Shown one piece after another: positions 34,384 to 44,167 of a stretch of 64,000 nucleotides of DNA. The stretch is from Sphingobacterium sp. UBA5670 (GTDB lineage Bacteria > Bacteroidota > Bacteroidia > Sphingobacteriales > Sphingobacteriaceae). Position 1 is the first letter of the stretch. Each line of letters begins with the position of its first letter. A model generated the notes under the pieces. The model was given only the letters and a program-made list of their open reading frames with translations, was not told the origin of the DNA and did not search any database. The translations under genes were made by a program, and so were the position numbers. The stretch covers positions 361 to 64,360 of the forward strand of contig NZ_DIIM01000014.1 of assembly GCF_002420705.1 (NCBI RefSeq), written 5' to 3'.

Positions 34384-35400
34384 TTACAATAAATTAACTT
34401 CACGCTCTAGCTGAATGCCAAATTTGTTGGCTACATCGCTTATAATTTGTTCAGATAGATTGTAAATTTCCTGTCCTGTAGCGTTTTGTCTATTTATTAG
34501 TACAAGTGCCTGATTTTTCCATACACCTGCTTGTCCATATTCTTTTCCTTTCCAACCGCATTGTTCTATTAACCATCCAGCTGCCAATTTTGTTTCATTA
34601 TTGGGCATTGGATAATGCGGTATTGTCGGATATTTTTTCTGAAGAGGTTCAAAAGTCGACGCTTTAACGACAGGATTCTTAAAGAAACTTCCGGCATTTC
34701 CCACTGTACTTGGGTCAGGAAGTTTTTCTACGCGGATTTTGGAGACAATGGTTGCGATATCGTCAATACTTGGGTTTGTTATATTTTCTTTAGCGAGTTC
34801 GGCTTCTATTGCACCATAAGTTGTATTGATATGGGCTGTTTGGCTAAGCTTATAAGTTACCTGGGTAATAATAAACCGGCCTTTGTGTTCCGTTTTAAAG
34901 ATGCTGTCCCGGTAGGAAAAATTGCAATCTTCCTTCTTGAAAGTTGTAAAGGTGCCGTTATGGGTATCGAAAGCCTGGCATTCATGAAAGACATACATAA
35001 GTTCGGTGCCATAAGCCCCGATGTTCTGTACAGGTGATGCCCCGACAGTGCCGGGGATCAGCGCCATATTCTCAATCCCGGCGAATTTATGTCTGATGCA
35101 GTGCCACACGAAATCATTCCAAATTTCTCCCGCTTGTGCCGTGACATAGACATCATCGCCATCAATTCTAGCCTGTATACCCTTGCTGGTCATGCGGATA
35201 ATGTATCCGTTGAATGCTTTGGTGAATAGTACGTTGCTGCCAGCGCCAAGAACAAAAAAATTCTCGTTAAAAATACCGTTTTTAAAAATTTCGGTCAATG
35301 TTTCATTGTCATTCACTTCGATTAGGAAATTTGTCTTTTCTTCTATTCCAAACGTGTTGAAAGGTTTTAAAGATATATTCGATTGAATGTTTAACTTCAT
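34384..35400 (-). CDS. murB: UDP-N-acetylmuramate dehydrogenase
   Basis: Flavoenzyme that reduces UDP-GlcNAc-enolpyruvate to UDP-MurNAc in peptidoglycan synthesis. The CAT at 35398-35400 gives MKLNIQSNISLKPFNTFGI, the usual type I start; 16 upstream codons are left out. FAD-binding VLGAGSNVLF lies near residue 58, IPGTVGASPVQNIGAYG near 120, and the catalytic GNAGSFFKNP near 232. At 338 residues it is a type I enzyme. It is divergent from the TetR gene at 35505. Confidence 0.96.
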   Translation of the reverse strand: MKLNIQSNISLKPFNTFGIEEKTNFLIEVNDNETLTEIFKNGIFNENFFVLGAGSNVLFTKAFNGYIIRMTSKGIQARIDGDDVYVTAQAGEIWNDFVWHCIRHKFAGIENMALIPGTVGASPVQNIGAYGTELMYVFHECQAFDTHNGTFTTFKKEDCNFSYRDSIFKTEHKGRFIITQVTYKLSQTAHINTTYGAIEAELAKENITNPSIDDIATIVSKIRVEKLPDPSTVGNAGSFFKNPVVKASTFEPLQKKYPTIPHYPMPNNETKLAAGWLIEQCGWKGKEYGQAGVWKNQALVLINRQNATGQEIYNLSEQIISDVANKFGIQLEREVNLL

Positions 35401-35504
35401 ATTGACTTTAGTTTTCAGAAATTCAAAAAAATCAGCTATCTTTAGCATGATAATCGGTAAAGATAGTATAAACCGTTTATTTAACGATAAAAAATATAAG
35501 TTTA

Positions 35505-36122
35505 ATGGGTAATGCAGATGTAAAAAGAATCAAAATTCTAGAAGCTGCGACAAGGCGCTTTGCACATTTTGGAATGGCTAAAACAACGATGTCGGAAATA
35601 GCCAAAGATCTCAATTTTTCAAAAGCATTGCTGTATTATTATTTTCCGGATAAGAATAGCTTATATTCTGCGGTTTTTGAATACGTTATTGATAAAATGA
35701 TCGAAGACATTGAAGATGTCATTACGAAGGGCGGTAACTTTGAGGAAATCATGATGTATTCCATTGATATGCGCGTCAAGATCATCAACCAATATTATAA
35801 TTTATTTGAATACACCATGAAGATGGTGAAAGAACTCCCTGATGAGCTGGAACAGGTGTTCAAAGAGTCTTATCTACGTGAAGTCGAAATTATCGAAAAG
35901 ATTCTCAAGATTGGTATTGATGCTGGCGAGATACAGGTGGAAGATATCAACGAAACAGCCCGGATTCTTTTGTATTCGCTTTTTGGTATGCGTATGGGTA
36001 TATTGAAAGATATGAAAAACATGTTATTCCCCACAAAAGAAGAATTTGATCATATTCTCAGTTTACAGAAGAAAATGATGAAAATCTTCTTAAATGGTTT
36101 ACGTTTTCAAGTCGTTAAGTAA
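35505..36122 (+). CDS. TetR/AcrR-family transcriptional regulator
   Basis: A 205-residue regulator. The N-terminal helix-turn-helix is typical: RIKILEAATRRFAHFGM, TTMSEIAKDLNFSKALLYYYF, and PDKNSLYSAVFEYV (about residues 8-58). The C-terminal helical domain gives no ligand hint. Its end overlaps the convergent ypdA gene by 8 bases. The short divergent gap to murB (about 100 bases) makes its own promoter or murB a possible target, which is inference. Confidence 0.93.
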   Translation: MGNADVKRIKILEAATRRFAHFGMAKTTMSEIAKDLNFSKALLYYYFPDKNSLYSAVFEYVIDKMIEDIEDVITKGGNFEEIMMYSIDMRVKIINQYYNLFEYTMKMVKELPDELEQVFKESYLREVEIIEKILKIGIDAGEIQVEDINETARILLYSLFGMRMGILKDMKNMLFPTKEEFDHILSLQKKMMKIFLNGLRFQVVK

Positions 36123-37095
36123 GCGTTGAGCGAATATGTCCCATGATCCTCTTGGCATGAATTCGTGAATTTTCAATAAACCAAAGGTGGGTATTTAAGC
36201 CGCCACAGACAACACCTGCCAAATAGATCCCAGCTATATTTGTTTCCATTGTTTCTTCATTATGGCTAGGAATGCAAGGTGCCTCTTCGGGAATATCAAT
36301 TCCGATCTTTTTCAAAAAATCAAAATTTGGGCGATAGCCGGTTAAAGCCAGTACAAAATCATTATCGAGTTCGACAATACCGTTTGGTGTTTGGATATGT
36401 GCAGTGGTCGGAGTAACTTCAGTTAAGTGGCTATTATAATACACAGCGATTTCACCAGCAGCAATTCGATTTTCAATATCAGGTTTTACCCAATATTTTA
36501 CCCGGCGGCTGATTTCGCTACCACGGATTACCAAGGAAACTTGCGCTCCTTTTCGGTAGGTCTCAAGCGCAGCATCAATGGATGAATTGCTAGCGCCGAC
36601 AACGATTACCTTTTGGCTGCTATAATAATGCGGGTCATCGTAGTAATGTCTCACTTTGGGGAGATCTTCGCCGGGGATATTAAGCAACATTGGTATGTCA
36701 TAAAAGCCGGTCGCAACGATTACTTTCTTGGTATAGTAGGTGTTCTTACTGCTTGTAACCACAAATTCAGCTTTGTTTTTTTTGATGTCCAGAACTTCTT
36801 CGAAAAGATGCGTATCCAGTGCGAACTTTTGCTGTATACGGCGATAATATTCCAACGCTTCCATCCGTTTTGGTTTGGGGTTGGTGGTGACGAAAGGGAT
36901 ATCACCAATTTCCAACCTTTCGGAGGATGAGAAAAAGGTCATATTTTGGGGGTAATTATAAAGTGAATTGACCAAACAGCCCTTTTCAAGAATGAGATAG
37001 TTTAAATTTGCTTCTTTAGCTTCTAAGGCACAAGCTAAGCCAATAGGCCCGCCACCAACTATAATCAGGTCGTACCGTGTTATTGTATCGCTCAT
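36115..37095 (-). CDS. ypdA: YpdA-family FAD/NAD(P)-binding oxidoreductase (putative bacillithiol disulfide reductase)
   Basis: A 326-residue flavoprotein. YDLIIVGGGPIGLACALEA (residues 8-26) binds FAD. ATGFYD near 127 and VVGASNSSIDAALE near 165 form the second dinucleotide fold. The N-terminal NYPQNMTFFSSSERLEIGDI is characteristic of YpdA. YpdA reduces bacillithiol disulfide in Firmicutes; whether this organism makes bacillithiol is not visible in the window. No CxxC redox pair is seen, as expected for YpdA. Confidence 0.86.
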   Translation of the reverse strand: MSDTITRYDLIIVGGGPIGLACALEAKEANLNYLILEKGCLVNSLYNYPQNMTFFSSSERLEIGDIPFVTTNPKPKRMEALEYYRRIQQKFALDTHLFEEVLDIKKNKAEFVVTSSKNTYYTKKVIVATGFYDIPMLLNIPGEDLPKVRHYYDDPHYYSSQKVIVVGASNSSIDAALETYRKGAQVSLVIRGSEISRRVKYWVKPDIENRIAAGEIAVYYNSHLTEVTPTTAHIQTPNGIVELDNDFVLALTGYRPNFDFLKKIGIDIPEEAPCIPSHNEETMETNIAGIYLAGVVCGGLNTHLWFIENSRIHAKRIMGHIRSTLT

Positions 37096-37126
37096 GGTAT
37101 AAATGTCGAGAATTTTAAAGAATAAA

Positions 37127-39319
37127 TCAGCTTAAAGCTTTTGGTAGTTCATTTTCTGACACTGCTGTGCTTTTAGCATGAAGGTCCTGAACAATTTTAT
37201 GCAAATCCTGCGCAATTTTACTGAGAAATTCCAGTTGTTCGGTCAATAGCTGTCCATCAACTGAACTCACATCTGCGCTATCAAATTGATCACTCGGAAT
37301 TTCAATTGCCAAAGGAACAAATTCACTGATGCTATCGTCAGAATGTAGCAGTTGAATCGATTGTTCCAGGGAACTTAGTATTTTTCGAATCGTTCGAACG
37401 TGATCCTTATTAATATAATTATTGTCCATCTCGTCGATATGGTTCATTAATGTCACCGAAAAAGAGGCGAGAATATGATTGAATATAACGAATTTATTGA
37501 CTTCCTTGCTGTATTTCTGACGTTTTTTAGGTTCTGTGAGCATGCGCTGGAAAGTCGAACCCATATTGGCCGTTTCAACGTAGACTGCCTTGCGGGTTAG
37601 TTTGTAATCCGTGATGGAAGGCGCTTGGCCTGCAATTTCTTTCAATGCCTGAAAGATGTAATTGTAGTTGGCAATGAGTAGCTTTCGCATGGACTCCTTG
37701 ACTTGCATGCTTTCCCAATTTGGAAAAATAATATAACTGGATAAGAATGCAATCATGCCCCCGATAAAGGTGTCCAAGATTCGTTCTTTCGTGACGTCTA
37801 GGGTATTGGCGCTCACGAAGCTCAGCATAATTAATACATAGGGTGTCATAAAAAGCACGGCAATAACATAATTGACACGGAATAAGCTATATGCCGTCAG
37901 AAAAAAGAATACCAAGAGAACGAAGAGGACAGTTGGGTCATGGATGGTTAAAAGGATGAGAGCCCCGATGAGTCCACCTATCGTTGTGCCGATGAGACGC
38001 TGGATATTTCTCTCCTTTGTGAGTCCGAAGCCAGGTTTTAGGATAACCATGATGGTGAGGAGGATCCAGTACACATTATTGGTGATATTGGTGACTTCAA
38101 ACACGTAATAGGTAACCGACATGACAATTGCCATGCGGCAGGCATGCCGAAAGATGGTGGATTTTAGGGTAAGATTTTCGCGGAACTTTTTAAAATCAAT
38201 AGCAGAGCTTTGGACAAAGCGTTTGGCATCATCGATTTCTTTACGTTTGACGTCGTCAGGCTGCAGATGTGAGTAGCCATAAATATTTTTAATTCGACGG
38301 ACCAGATCACGCAAATTGATCAAGACCTTGCGCAAAGCAAAGGTACTATATTGATGATTTTTATCCAGTTGGTCAATTTTAGCGTGAAGACGGCTGAGAT
38401 CTGCGTCGAAATCATACAAGGGTTTTGGCTGTGTATTCGTATTGAGCTGATAGGCCAGATTATCAAGCTCATTGGTATATTTTAAAATGACATTTTTGAA
38501 ATCTTCCAAGATACCGGTGGGGCCAAAGCGTTCACTGATGGTGTTATAATCATAATGTGCAGCCATACTTTGTTCAAAGAGGTCGACAATGTCGTTAAAA
38601 ACCAGTGTTAGGTAACGGCCTGCTTTTGTTGTATCCTTGATTGACCGCTTACTCTGGAATAATACATCGCGTACGTTTTCCTGATGCTGATTGACTTCAA
38701 CTTGTTTATCAATGAGTTTTAGGTAGTTTTTGTCGTTGTCAATTTTAGCGTCGTAAAAATTTGCTTTCAGTCGTATATATTCAGCAACATACCGGATTGT
38801 TTCCGATAGCTCCTGTTCGGCAAGCCTGTAAGGACGTGCTTGGGTAATGGAAAGACTAATCGCAATATACCATAAACCACCTAAAGTATAGAAGCCTAGG
38901 TAGTTGATGGATTCAGCAAGGGGGTAGTGGATCTGCACATGGATCAACATCATCAGGATGCACATCAGTCCGACGTTGGCCGCTCTTCCATTGAACACCG
39001 CAAACATGGCGAATATAAAACAGGCAACGCCAATAAAAATGGCAAGCAGATATACATTTTGATTGACTATATTGGTGAGAATAAAAGTTAAGGTAGTCAA
39101 CACAGCACCTGCAATCATTCCTTTTCTTCTGTGACTGGGCGCGCCCGGTGTGTCTGAAAGGCCTACTAGGAGTGCTCCAAGGGAAACAATGGTTCCATTG
39201 GTAAATTGTCCAATGGTTGCAAAGATTAAGACAGGCACGATACATCCGATGGTAATTCGGAGTCCATCTGCAAAATATTGGCTGTAGAAAAAACTTTTTA
39301 TTTCTTGTGTCTGTTTCAT
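37127..39319 (-). CDS. FUSC-family (YccS/YhfK-like) inner-membrane protein
   Basis: A membrane protein of 730 residues if translated from the ATG at 39317-39319; an upstream in-frame ATG at 39353 would add 12. It has two sets of about six helices (about residues 15-170 and 385-535) separated by a long cytoplasmic helical domain, and a helical C-terminus. This duplicated layout matches the YccS/FUSC family, proposed to export aromatic acids and related compounds. Substrate unknown. The gene is monocistronic and divergent from ppc. Confidence 0.85.
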   Translation of the reverse strand: MKQTQEIKSFFYSQYFADGLRITIGCIVPVLIFATIGQFTNGTIVSLGALLVGLSDTPGAPSHRRKGMIAGAVLTTLTFILTNIVNQNVYLLAIFIGVACFIFAMFAVFNGRAANVGLMCILMMLIHVQIHYPLAESINYLGFYTLGGLWYIAISLSITQARPYRLAEQELSETIRYVAEYIRLKANFYDAKIDNDKNYLKLIDKQVEVNQHQENVRDVLFQSKRSIKDTTKAGRYLTLVFNDIVDLFEQSMAAHYDYNTISERFGPTGILEDFKNVILKYTNELDNLAYQLNTNTQPKPLYDFDADLSRLHAKIDQLDKNHQYSTFALRKVLINLRDLVRRIKNIYGYSHLQPDDVKRKEIDDAKRFVQSSAIDFKKFRENLTLKSTIFRHACRMAIVMSVTYYVFEVTNITNNVYWILLTIMVILKPGFGLTKERNIQRLIGTTIGGLIGALILLTIHDPTVLFVLLVFFFLTAYSLFRVNYVIAVLFMTPYVLIMLSFVSANTLDVTKERILDTFIGGMIAFLSSYIIFPNWESMQVKESMRKLLIANYNYIFQALKEIAGQAPSITDYKLTRKAVYVETANMGSTFQRMLTEPKKRQKYSKEVNKFVIFNHILASFSVTLMNHIDEMDNNYINKDHVRTIRKILSSLEQSIQLLHSDDSISEFVPLAIEIPSDQFDSADVSSVDGQLLTEQLEFLSKIAQDLHKIVQDLHAKSTAVSENELPKALS

Positions 39320-39705
39320 AATGTATAGTACAAACTTAGATAAATTGCTTTTCATATTAAAAACAATTGTTCGTCTATGTTTGCTCTTTTTGGTACTGAT
39401 TATAGTGAGATTACTGTTTGGTTTCTATCTGATCAGGGGTGGCCCATTTTGTGGTAGGGCTTAACGGGGGCAGGCTCTTAGGGGCTTTCGCTTCTATACT
39501 GTACTGGGTTAATGTGTAAAAAAGGAAAATTTACTAAAATCTGTTAATATGTTTATAATGTTTTAGTTGTTTTTTTGATTAATTTATATTTTTTTATTTG
39601 TTTAGATATAATATTGTTATATTTGGAGCCATAGGGTAATTTCAGAGACATTACAAAATTTCAAGAGTCACCTAAACTCTCTTGACTACTTTCAAAGTTT
39701 TAAAT
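39320..39705. other. Divergent intergenic region between the FUSC gene and ppc
   Basis: No gene is supported. The right half is strongly AT-rich and contains the ppc promoter listed below. The left half is of average composition and shows no recognisable structure. Confidence 0.5.
39598..39625 (+). promoter_or_regulatory. Probable ppc promoter
   Basis: TTG at 39598-39600, 17-base spacer, TATATTTG at 39618-39625. Both boxes fit the Bacteroidota consensus. The ATG of ppc lies 80 bases downstream. Confidence 0.6.
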
Positions 39706-42282
39706 ATGAAGCAAAGTAAAAATGAAGCCGTCTTTCAGGACGAGGTATTGACACGCTTTGAGCTTTTCAAAAGTTTGTTTTTAACATTGCCATTTCAACG
39801 TGTTAAAGATACCGGTACTTTATTACCATTTTTTGCAAAGCAATGTGAAAAGGGTGTGGATCAGCATTTAACTCCTGATGAGATTATAAAGAGTTTCTTC
39901 GATCAGCATGAGGAATTTTCTTCGGAAGAGCAACGTATTGATTTGTTGTTTCGATTTGTTCAATATATAGAGCGTCAGGTTGTTTTATTTGATGCGATAG
40001 AAGACTCTTCTTTTCAGATGGTGGGCCGCGGCGATGACGAGAATGTTTTGGGAGCACTGATTAAAAATGCTGAAGGCAGTGATGATATGCGTCGTAAGAT
40101 TGTATCGAAATTAAAAGATTTTTCTGTACGTCTGGTATTAACTGCACATCCGACGCAATTTTATCCCGGACCAGTATTGGGTATTATCAACGATCTTATT
40201 GATGCGATCAAGACCAATGATATTCATAGTATCCATTTATTGCTACAGCAATTGGGTAAAACGCCTTTCATCAATAAAAATAAACCGACTCCAGTTGATG
40301 AGGCAGCGAGCTTAGCTTGGTTTTTGGAAAACGTGTTTTATAAAGTAGCATCGGAAATTCAGGCCTTTATTGATGATGAATTGGACGTAGATACGGAAGA
40401 AGTAAAACAATTGATCGAATTGGGCTTTTGGCCGGGAGGTGACCGTGATGGTAATCCTAACGTAAGTGTTGATAGCACCAAGAAAGTTGCCGCATTGCTA
40501 CGTACTATTTTGTTTAGATGTTACTATAGGGATTTTCGTATCGTAAGAAGACGCATCACGTTTAGAGGTGTGGAGGAGTATATGGAAAACCTACAGACAT
40601 TGTTTTACGATAACAGTTTCAATCCCGTCGAACATCCGGCAGACGAAACAGATAATATCATCACCAATCTAAAAGCAATCAAAAATGTTTTGGAGGAATA
40701 TCACAATGGACTTTTCGTCGAGATTGTGGATGATTTGCTTCGTAAAGTAATGACTTTTGGCTGTTTCTTTACCACTTTGGATATTAGGCAAGACAGCCGC
40801 ATTTTGCGGGAGGCTACCAATTATCTGATTCAACATAACCAGGAAAAGACGGGGATGCCGTTGGATTATCTGGAACTAGGTGAAAATGATAAGCAGAAAG
40901 CCTTAAAATTCAAAGAACTTGACTTAACTGTAGGGGAGGATGCGGATCCGTTAACGAAGGACACATCAGGCGTGATAAAATTGTTAAAGGAGATTCAACG
41001 TTCCGGTTCTGAGCGAGCTGCGCAACGCTTTATCATCAGTAATTGCCAACAGGCGAGTGATATCCTAGGACTGCGTCAGTTATTCTTGTGGTCGGGATGG
41101 AAAAAAGATGCCTTGACGATCGATTTTGTACCCTTATTTGAGACAGTTGATGATTTGACGAGAGCAGCAGACGTGATGAAAACCTTGTACAGTAACAAGG
41201 AGTATAAAGCACATTTGAAGCGCAGAGGAAATAAACAGACCATTATGCTAGGCTACTCTGATAGTACAAAAGACGGAGGATATCTGATGGCGAACTGGTC
41301 GATCTATCGTGCAAAAATCGAACTTACGGCGATATCACGCGAGTACGATGTCGATTTGGTGTTTTTTGACGGTCGAGGTGGCCCTCCAGCACGTGGTGGT
41401 GGTAAAACACAGCGTTTTTATGCATCGATGGGTAAGGAAATTGCCAACGACCATATCCAGTTAACGATTCAAGGCCAAACAATCAGTAGCCAGTATGGTT
41501 CATTGGATACGGCACGCTTTAATATTGAGCAACTCTTACATGCTGGTATTATTTCAGATCTAAAGCAACGTGTGGGCGATACCCTGACAAAACATCAACA
41601 GGAGATTATTGATAAGCTGGCCGAACTAAGCCACCATAAGTTTTTGGATCTACGCACGAACGAATTGTTTTTACCGTACTTGGAGACGATGTCGCCATTG
41701 AAAGCGCTATCTTCGATCAATATTTCAAGTAGACCTGTAAAACGTAACTCAGGCCGTGAATTGCGATTAGAAGATTTACGTGCGATTAGTTTTGTAACTT
41801 CCTGGAGCCAGCTGAAACAAAATATTCCTGGATTTTATGGTGTCGGAACAGCATTGCAATGGGCTGAAAAAAATAACCTTTGGAAGGATGTGCAGCAATT
41901 GTATGTGTCATCGGGATTTTTCCAGACATTGATCGACAATTGTATGATGTCGATGACAAAGTCCAACTTTGATATTACAGCATACATGAAAGATGATCCT
42001 ATTTATGGTGATTTTTGGAAAACGTTGTATGCCGAATATCAGATAACAAAAGAATATTTGTTAAAACTGAGCGGAACCTCAAAATTGATGGAGAACTATC
42101 CAGTTGATCGGGAGTCTATTTTAGCACGTGAGGGAATTGTGTTACCGTTATTGGTTATCCAGCATTTTGCTATCCGTGCATTGAATTCAGATCAACTGAC
42201 GGATGCCCAGCGTGAAGATTATTCGAAGTTAATAGCGCGTACAATCTTTGGTGTCGTAAATGCAGGAAGAAATGTTGCGTAA
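39706..42282 (+). CDS. ppc: Phosphoenolpyruvate carboxylase
   Basis: Anaplerotic enzyme that makes oxaloacetate from PEP and bicarbonate. The 858-residue product starts at the ATG at 39706 (MKQSKNEAVF); an in-frame TTG at 39682 is less likely. Catalytic motifs are intact: VLTAHPTQFYPGP near residue 144, FWPGGDRDGNPNV near 243, GYSDSTKDGGYL near 515, and FDGRGGPPARGGGKT near 555. The C-terminus ends in VVNAGRNVA, replacing the canonical QNTG end of many PEPCs, as expected for this divergent branch. Confidence 0.96.
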   Translation: MKQSKNEAVFQDEVLTRFELFKSLFLTLPFQRVKDTGTLLPFFAKQCEKGVDQHLTPDEIIKSFFDQHEEFSSEEQRIDLLFRFVQYIERQVVLFDAIEDSSFQMVGRGDDENVLGALIKNAEGSDDMRRKIVSKLKDFSVRLVLTAHPTQFYPGPVLGIINDLIDAIKTNDIHSIHLLLQQLGKTPFINKNKPTPVDEAASLAWFLENVFYKVASEIQAFIDDELDVDTEEVKQLIELGFWPGGDRDGNPNVSVDSTKKVAALLRTILFRCYYRDFRIVRRRITFRGVEEYMENLQTLFYDNSFNPVEHPADETDNIITNLKAIKNVLEEYHNGLFVEIVDDLLRKVMTFGCFFTTLDIRQDSRILREATNYLIQHNQEKTGMPLDYLELGENDKQKALKFKELDLTVGEDADPLTKDTSGVIKLLKEIQRSGSERAAQRFIISNCQQASDILGLRQLFLWSGWKKDALTIDFVPLFETVDDLTRAADVMKTLYSNKEYKAHLKRRGNKQTIMLGYSDSTKDGGYLMANWSIYRAKIELTAISREYDVDLVFFDGRGGPPARGGGKTQRFYASMGKEIANDHIQLTIQGQTISSQYGSLDTARFNIEQLLHAGIISDLKQRVGDTLTKHQQEIIDKLAELSHHKFLDLRTNELFLPYLETMSPLKALSSINISSRPVKRNSGRELRLEDLRAISFVTSWSQLKQNIPGFYGVGTALQWAEKNNLWKDVQQLYVSSGFFQTLIDNCMMSMTKSNFDITAYMKDDPIYGDFWKTLYAEYQITKEYLLKLSGTSKLMENYPVDRESILAREGIVLPLLVIQHFAIRALNSDQLTDAQREDYSKLIARTIFGVVNAGRNVA

Positions 42283-42330
42283 TTTTTCTTTCTTTTCACG
42301 GATAGAGTTTCGGAGAACATATATTTTATC

Positions 42331-42338
42331 TACTTTTG
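42331..42338 (+). promoter_or_regulatory. -7 box before the DUF4142 lipoprotein gene
   Basis: TACTTTTG matches TAnnTTTG and lies 19 bases before the ATG. A -33 box is not clear. Confidence 0.4.
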
Positions 42339-42357
42339 TATAGTTAACAAAATTGAT

Positions 42358-42900
42358 ATGAAGATTAATAAGTTATTTATTGTTGCGGCTTGTGCGGGTA
42401 CATTATTTGCATCTTGTGGTCAAACAGCTGCAGATAGACAGCGTCAATATGCCAATGCATCCTTAGCAGATGGTGATGCTTTTGGAATGATTAAATTCGT
42501 TGGTGAAAATGGAAACTACTTGGTAAATCTTGCCGATGTAGCTGCAAAACAATCTGCTTCAGCAGAAGTAAAGAATGTTGCTGCAAAGATTAAAGAAGCT
42601 TACGCAACAGTATTACCTGAATTAGACAATTTAGCGAAAGAATTGCATGTTGGCGATGCGCAGCGTGGTGTGCCTGCATTTCAGGTTCCTGCTTCAATTG
42701 GTTCGGACAGCACTGCAGCATTCAACGATAAAGCATTTTTAGCGCTAGTGGTTGAAAAACAAGGTGAGATCAATACAAGATTGTCTCACGAAGAACATAA
42801 TACAAACAAAGACGTTATCCACCTTTCGGAAGAGTCTTTGAAAAAAGTGGAAGAGATCTACAAATTAGCTGGCGGTAAAGTTGAAGAGCACCATCACTAA
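42358..42900 (+). CDS. DUF4142-type lipoprotein
   Basis: A 180-residue exported protein. Signal peptide with lipobox FASC, giving lipidated Cys20. The mature part is a four-helix-like domain (DAFGMIKFVGENGNYLVNLA, ASAEVKNVAAKIKEAYATVL) that resembles the DUF4142 ferritin-like fold, and it ends in HHHH-like HH pairs. The cell role of DUF4142 proteins is unknown. It is a single gene with its own terminator, downstream of ppc. Confidence 0.7.
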   Translation: MKINKLFIVAACAGTLFASCGQTAADRQRQYANASLADGDAFGMIKFVGENGNYLVNLADVAAKQSASAEVKNVAAKIKEAYATVLPELDNLAKELHVGDAQRGVPAFQVPASIGSDSTAAFNDKAFLALVVEKQGEINTRLSHEEHNTNKDVIHLSEESLKKVEEIYKLAGGKVEEHHH

Positions 42901-42922
42901 GAAATAAGATTAATAAGAGGAG

Positions 42923-42957
42923 AAAGGAGTATTCATTCAGATGAATACTCCTTTTTT
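42923..42957 (+). terminator. Terminator after the DUF4142 gene
   Basis: AAAGGAGTATTCAT and ATGAATACTCCTTT form a 14-bp stem with a four-base loop, followed by T residues. Confidence 0.92.
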
Positions 42958-43091
42958 ATGATTTTCCTGCTAACAGTAAACTTGCAATAATCATTTGTTA
43001 TTTGTTAAATTAATGATAACTTAACATTTGTGTAACATAGTTTTGAATTGCTGTGTTTATTTTAGCGTAATTTAATGAAATCGTATATAAA

Positions 43092-43970
43092 GTGAGATAC
43101 GCCGCAATAGATATAGGCTCCAATGCAGTCCGTCTTTTGATAGCTGACATTATAGGACAAAAGGATCAATATAATTTTAAGAAAAATACACTGCTACGTG
43201 TCCCCCTTCGTTTGGGGGATGATGCATTTATTCATCAGGAAATTTCACCGCGTAAAGCCGAGAGTTTAATCAAGACGATGAAGGCTTTTCGGGAATTGAT
43301 GGATGTCTATCATGTGGAGGATTATATGGCTTGTGCAACCTCGGCGATGCGTGACGCCCGTAATGGAGCAGACATTGTTGCGGAGGTCAAGAAAAACGGG
43401 ATAAACATCGATATTATAGAAGGAGCAAAGGAAGCTGAGATTATTTACAATAGCCATTGGGATAATAAGATGGAAAAGGATAAAGTTTACCTTTACATTG
43501 ACGTTGGTGGAGGTAGTACCGAATTATCTTTATTTGCCAATGGCATTTTGGTTAACTCGAGGTCTTTTAATTTAGGAACGATCCGGATTCTGGACAATCA
43601 GGACAAGACTGAGACTTGGGATGAGCTGAAAGAGTGGGTACGAAGTAATACGCATATGTACAAACAAGTTGTTGGTATCGGTACTGGTGGCAATATCAAT
43701 AAGCTGGCACGTCTCTCTAATGAAAAATTGGATAAGCCATTGTCCTATGCCAAATTAAAAGCCGTGTATGAACATTTATCCTCCTTTTCTTTAAAAGAAC
43801 GCATTATTCTATTGGGCTTAAATGAGGATCGCGCGGATGTAATTATACCAGCGAGTGAGATTTTCCTGACTATTATGAAACATGGTCGTTTAAAACAAAT
43901 CATTGTTCCGCGCGTTGGACTTGTCGACGGTGTAATTAGAACCTTGATCAATAGGAATTTAGTAAAATAA
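43092..43970 (+). CDS. Ppx/GppA phosphatase-like protein
   Basis: A 292-residue ASKHA-fold phosphatase. RYAAIDIGSNAVRLLIAD at residues 2-19 and YIDVGGGSTELSLF near 133-146 are the two phosphate loops of the exopolyphosphatase/guanosine pentaphosphatase family. At 292 residues it lacks the C-terminal domains of long Ppx, so it is a short catalytic form. It may act on polyphosphate or pppGpp. The start is GTG at 43092; no ATG precedes the conserved N-terminus in frame. Confidence 0.88.
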   Translation: MRYAAIDIGSNAVRLLIADIIGQKDQYNFKKNTLLRVPLRLGDDAFIHQEISPRKAESLIKTMKAFRELMDVYHVEDYMACATSAMRDARNGADIVAEVKKNGINIDIIEGAKEAEIIYNSHWDNKMEKDKVYLYIDVGGGSTELSLFANGILVNSRSFNLGTIRILDNQDKTETWDELKEWVRSNTHMYKQVVGIGTGGNINKLARLSNEKLDKPLSYAKLKAVYEHLSSFSLKERIILLGLNEDRADVIIPASEIFLTIMKHGRLKQIIVPRVGLVDGVIRTLINRNLVK

Positions 43971-43993
43971 TACGGTAAAAAGCGATTTTCGAC

Positions 43994-44023
43994 TTGTAAA
44001 AGAGCGAAAAATCTTTATTTTTG
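43994..44023 (+). promoter_or_regulatory. Promoter of tRNA-Leu
   Basis: TTG at 43994-43996, a 19-base spacer, and TATTTTTG at 44016-44023, a full consensus match. The tRNA starts 22 bases after the -7 box. Confidence 0.75.
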
Positions 44024-44044
44024 TGATACCAAAGGTGAATATGA

Positions 44045-44128
44045 GCCCAGGTGGCGAAATTGGTAGACGCACCATCTTGAGGGGGTGGCGCTCGTATGGG
44101 CGTGGCAGTTCGAATCTGCTCCTGGGCA
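44045..44128 (+). tRNA. tRNA-Leu (GAG)
   Basis: An 84-base class II tRNA. Acceptor stem GCCCAGG/CCTGGGC; anticodon stem CCATC/GGTGG with loop TTGAGGG, so the anticodon is GAG; a long variable arm follows. CCA is not encoded. Confidence 0.95.
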
Positions 44129-44131
44129 CTT

Positions 44132-44167
44132 AAGGAGACACTAGTCAATAGCTGTCTCCTTTTTTTA
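44132..44167 (+). terminator. Terminator after tRNA-Leu
   Basis: AAGGAGACA and TGTCTCCTT pair around a 12-base loop, followed by a T run. Confidence 0.85.
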
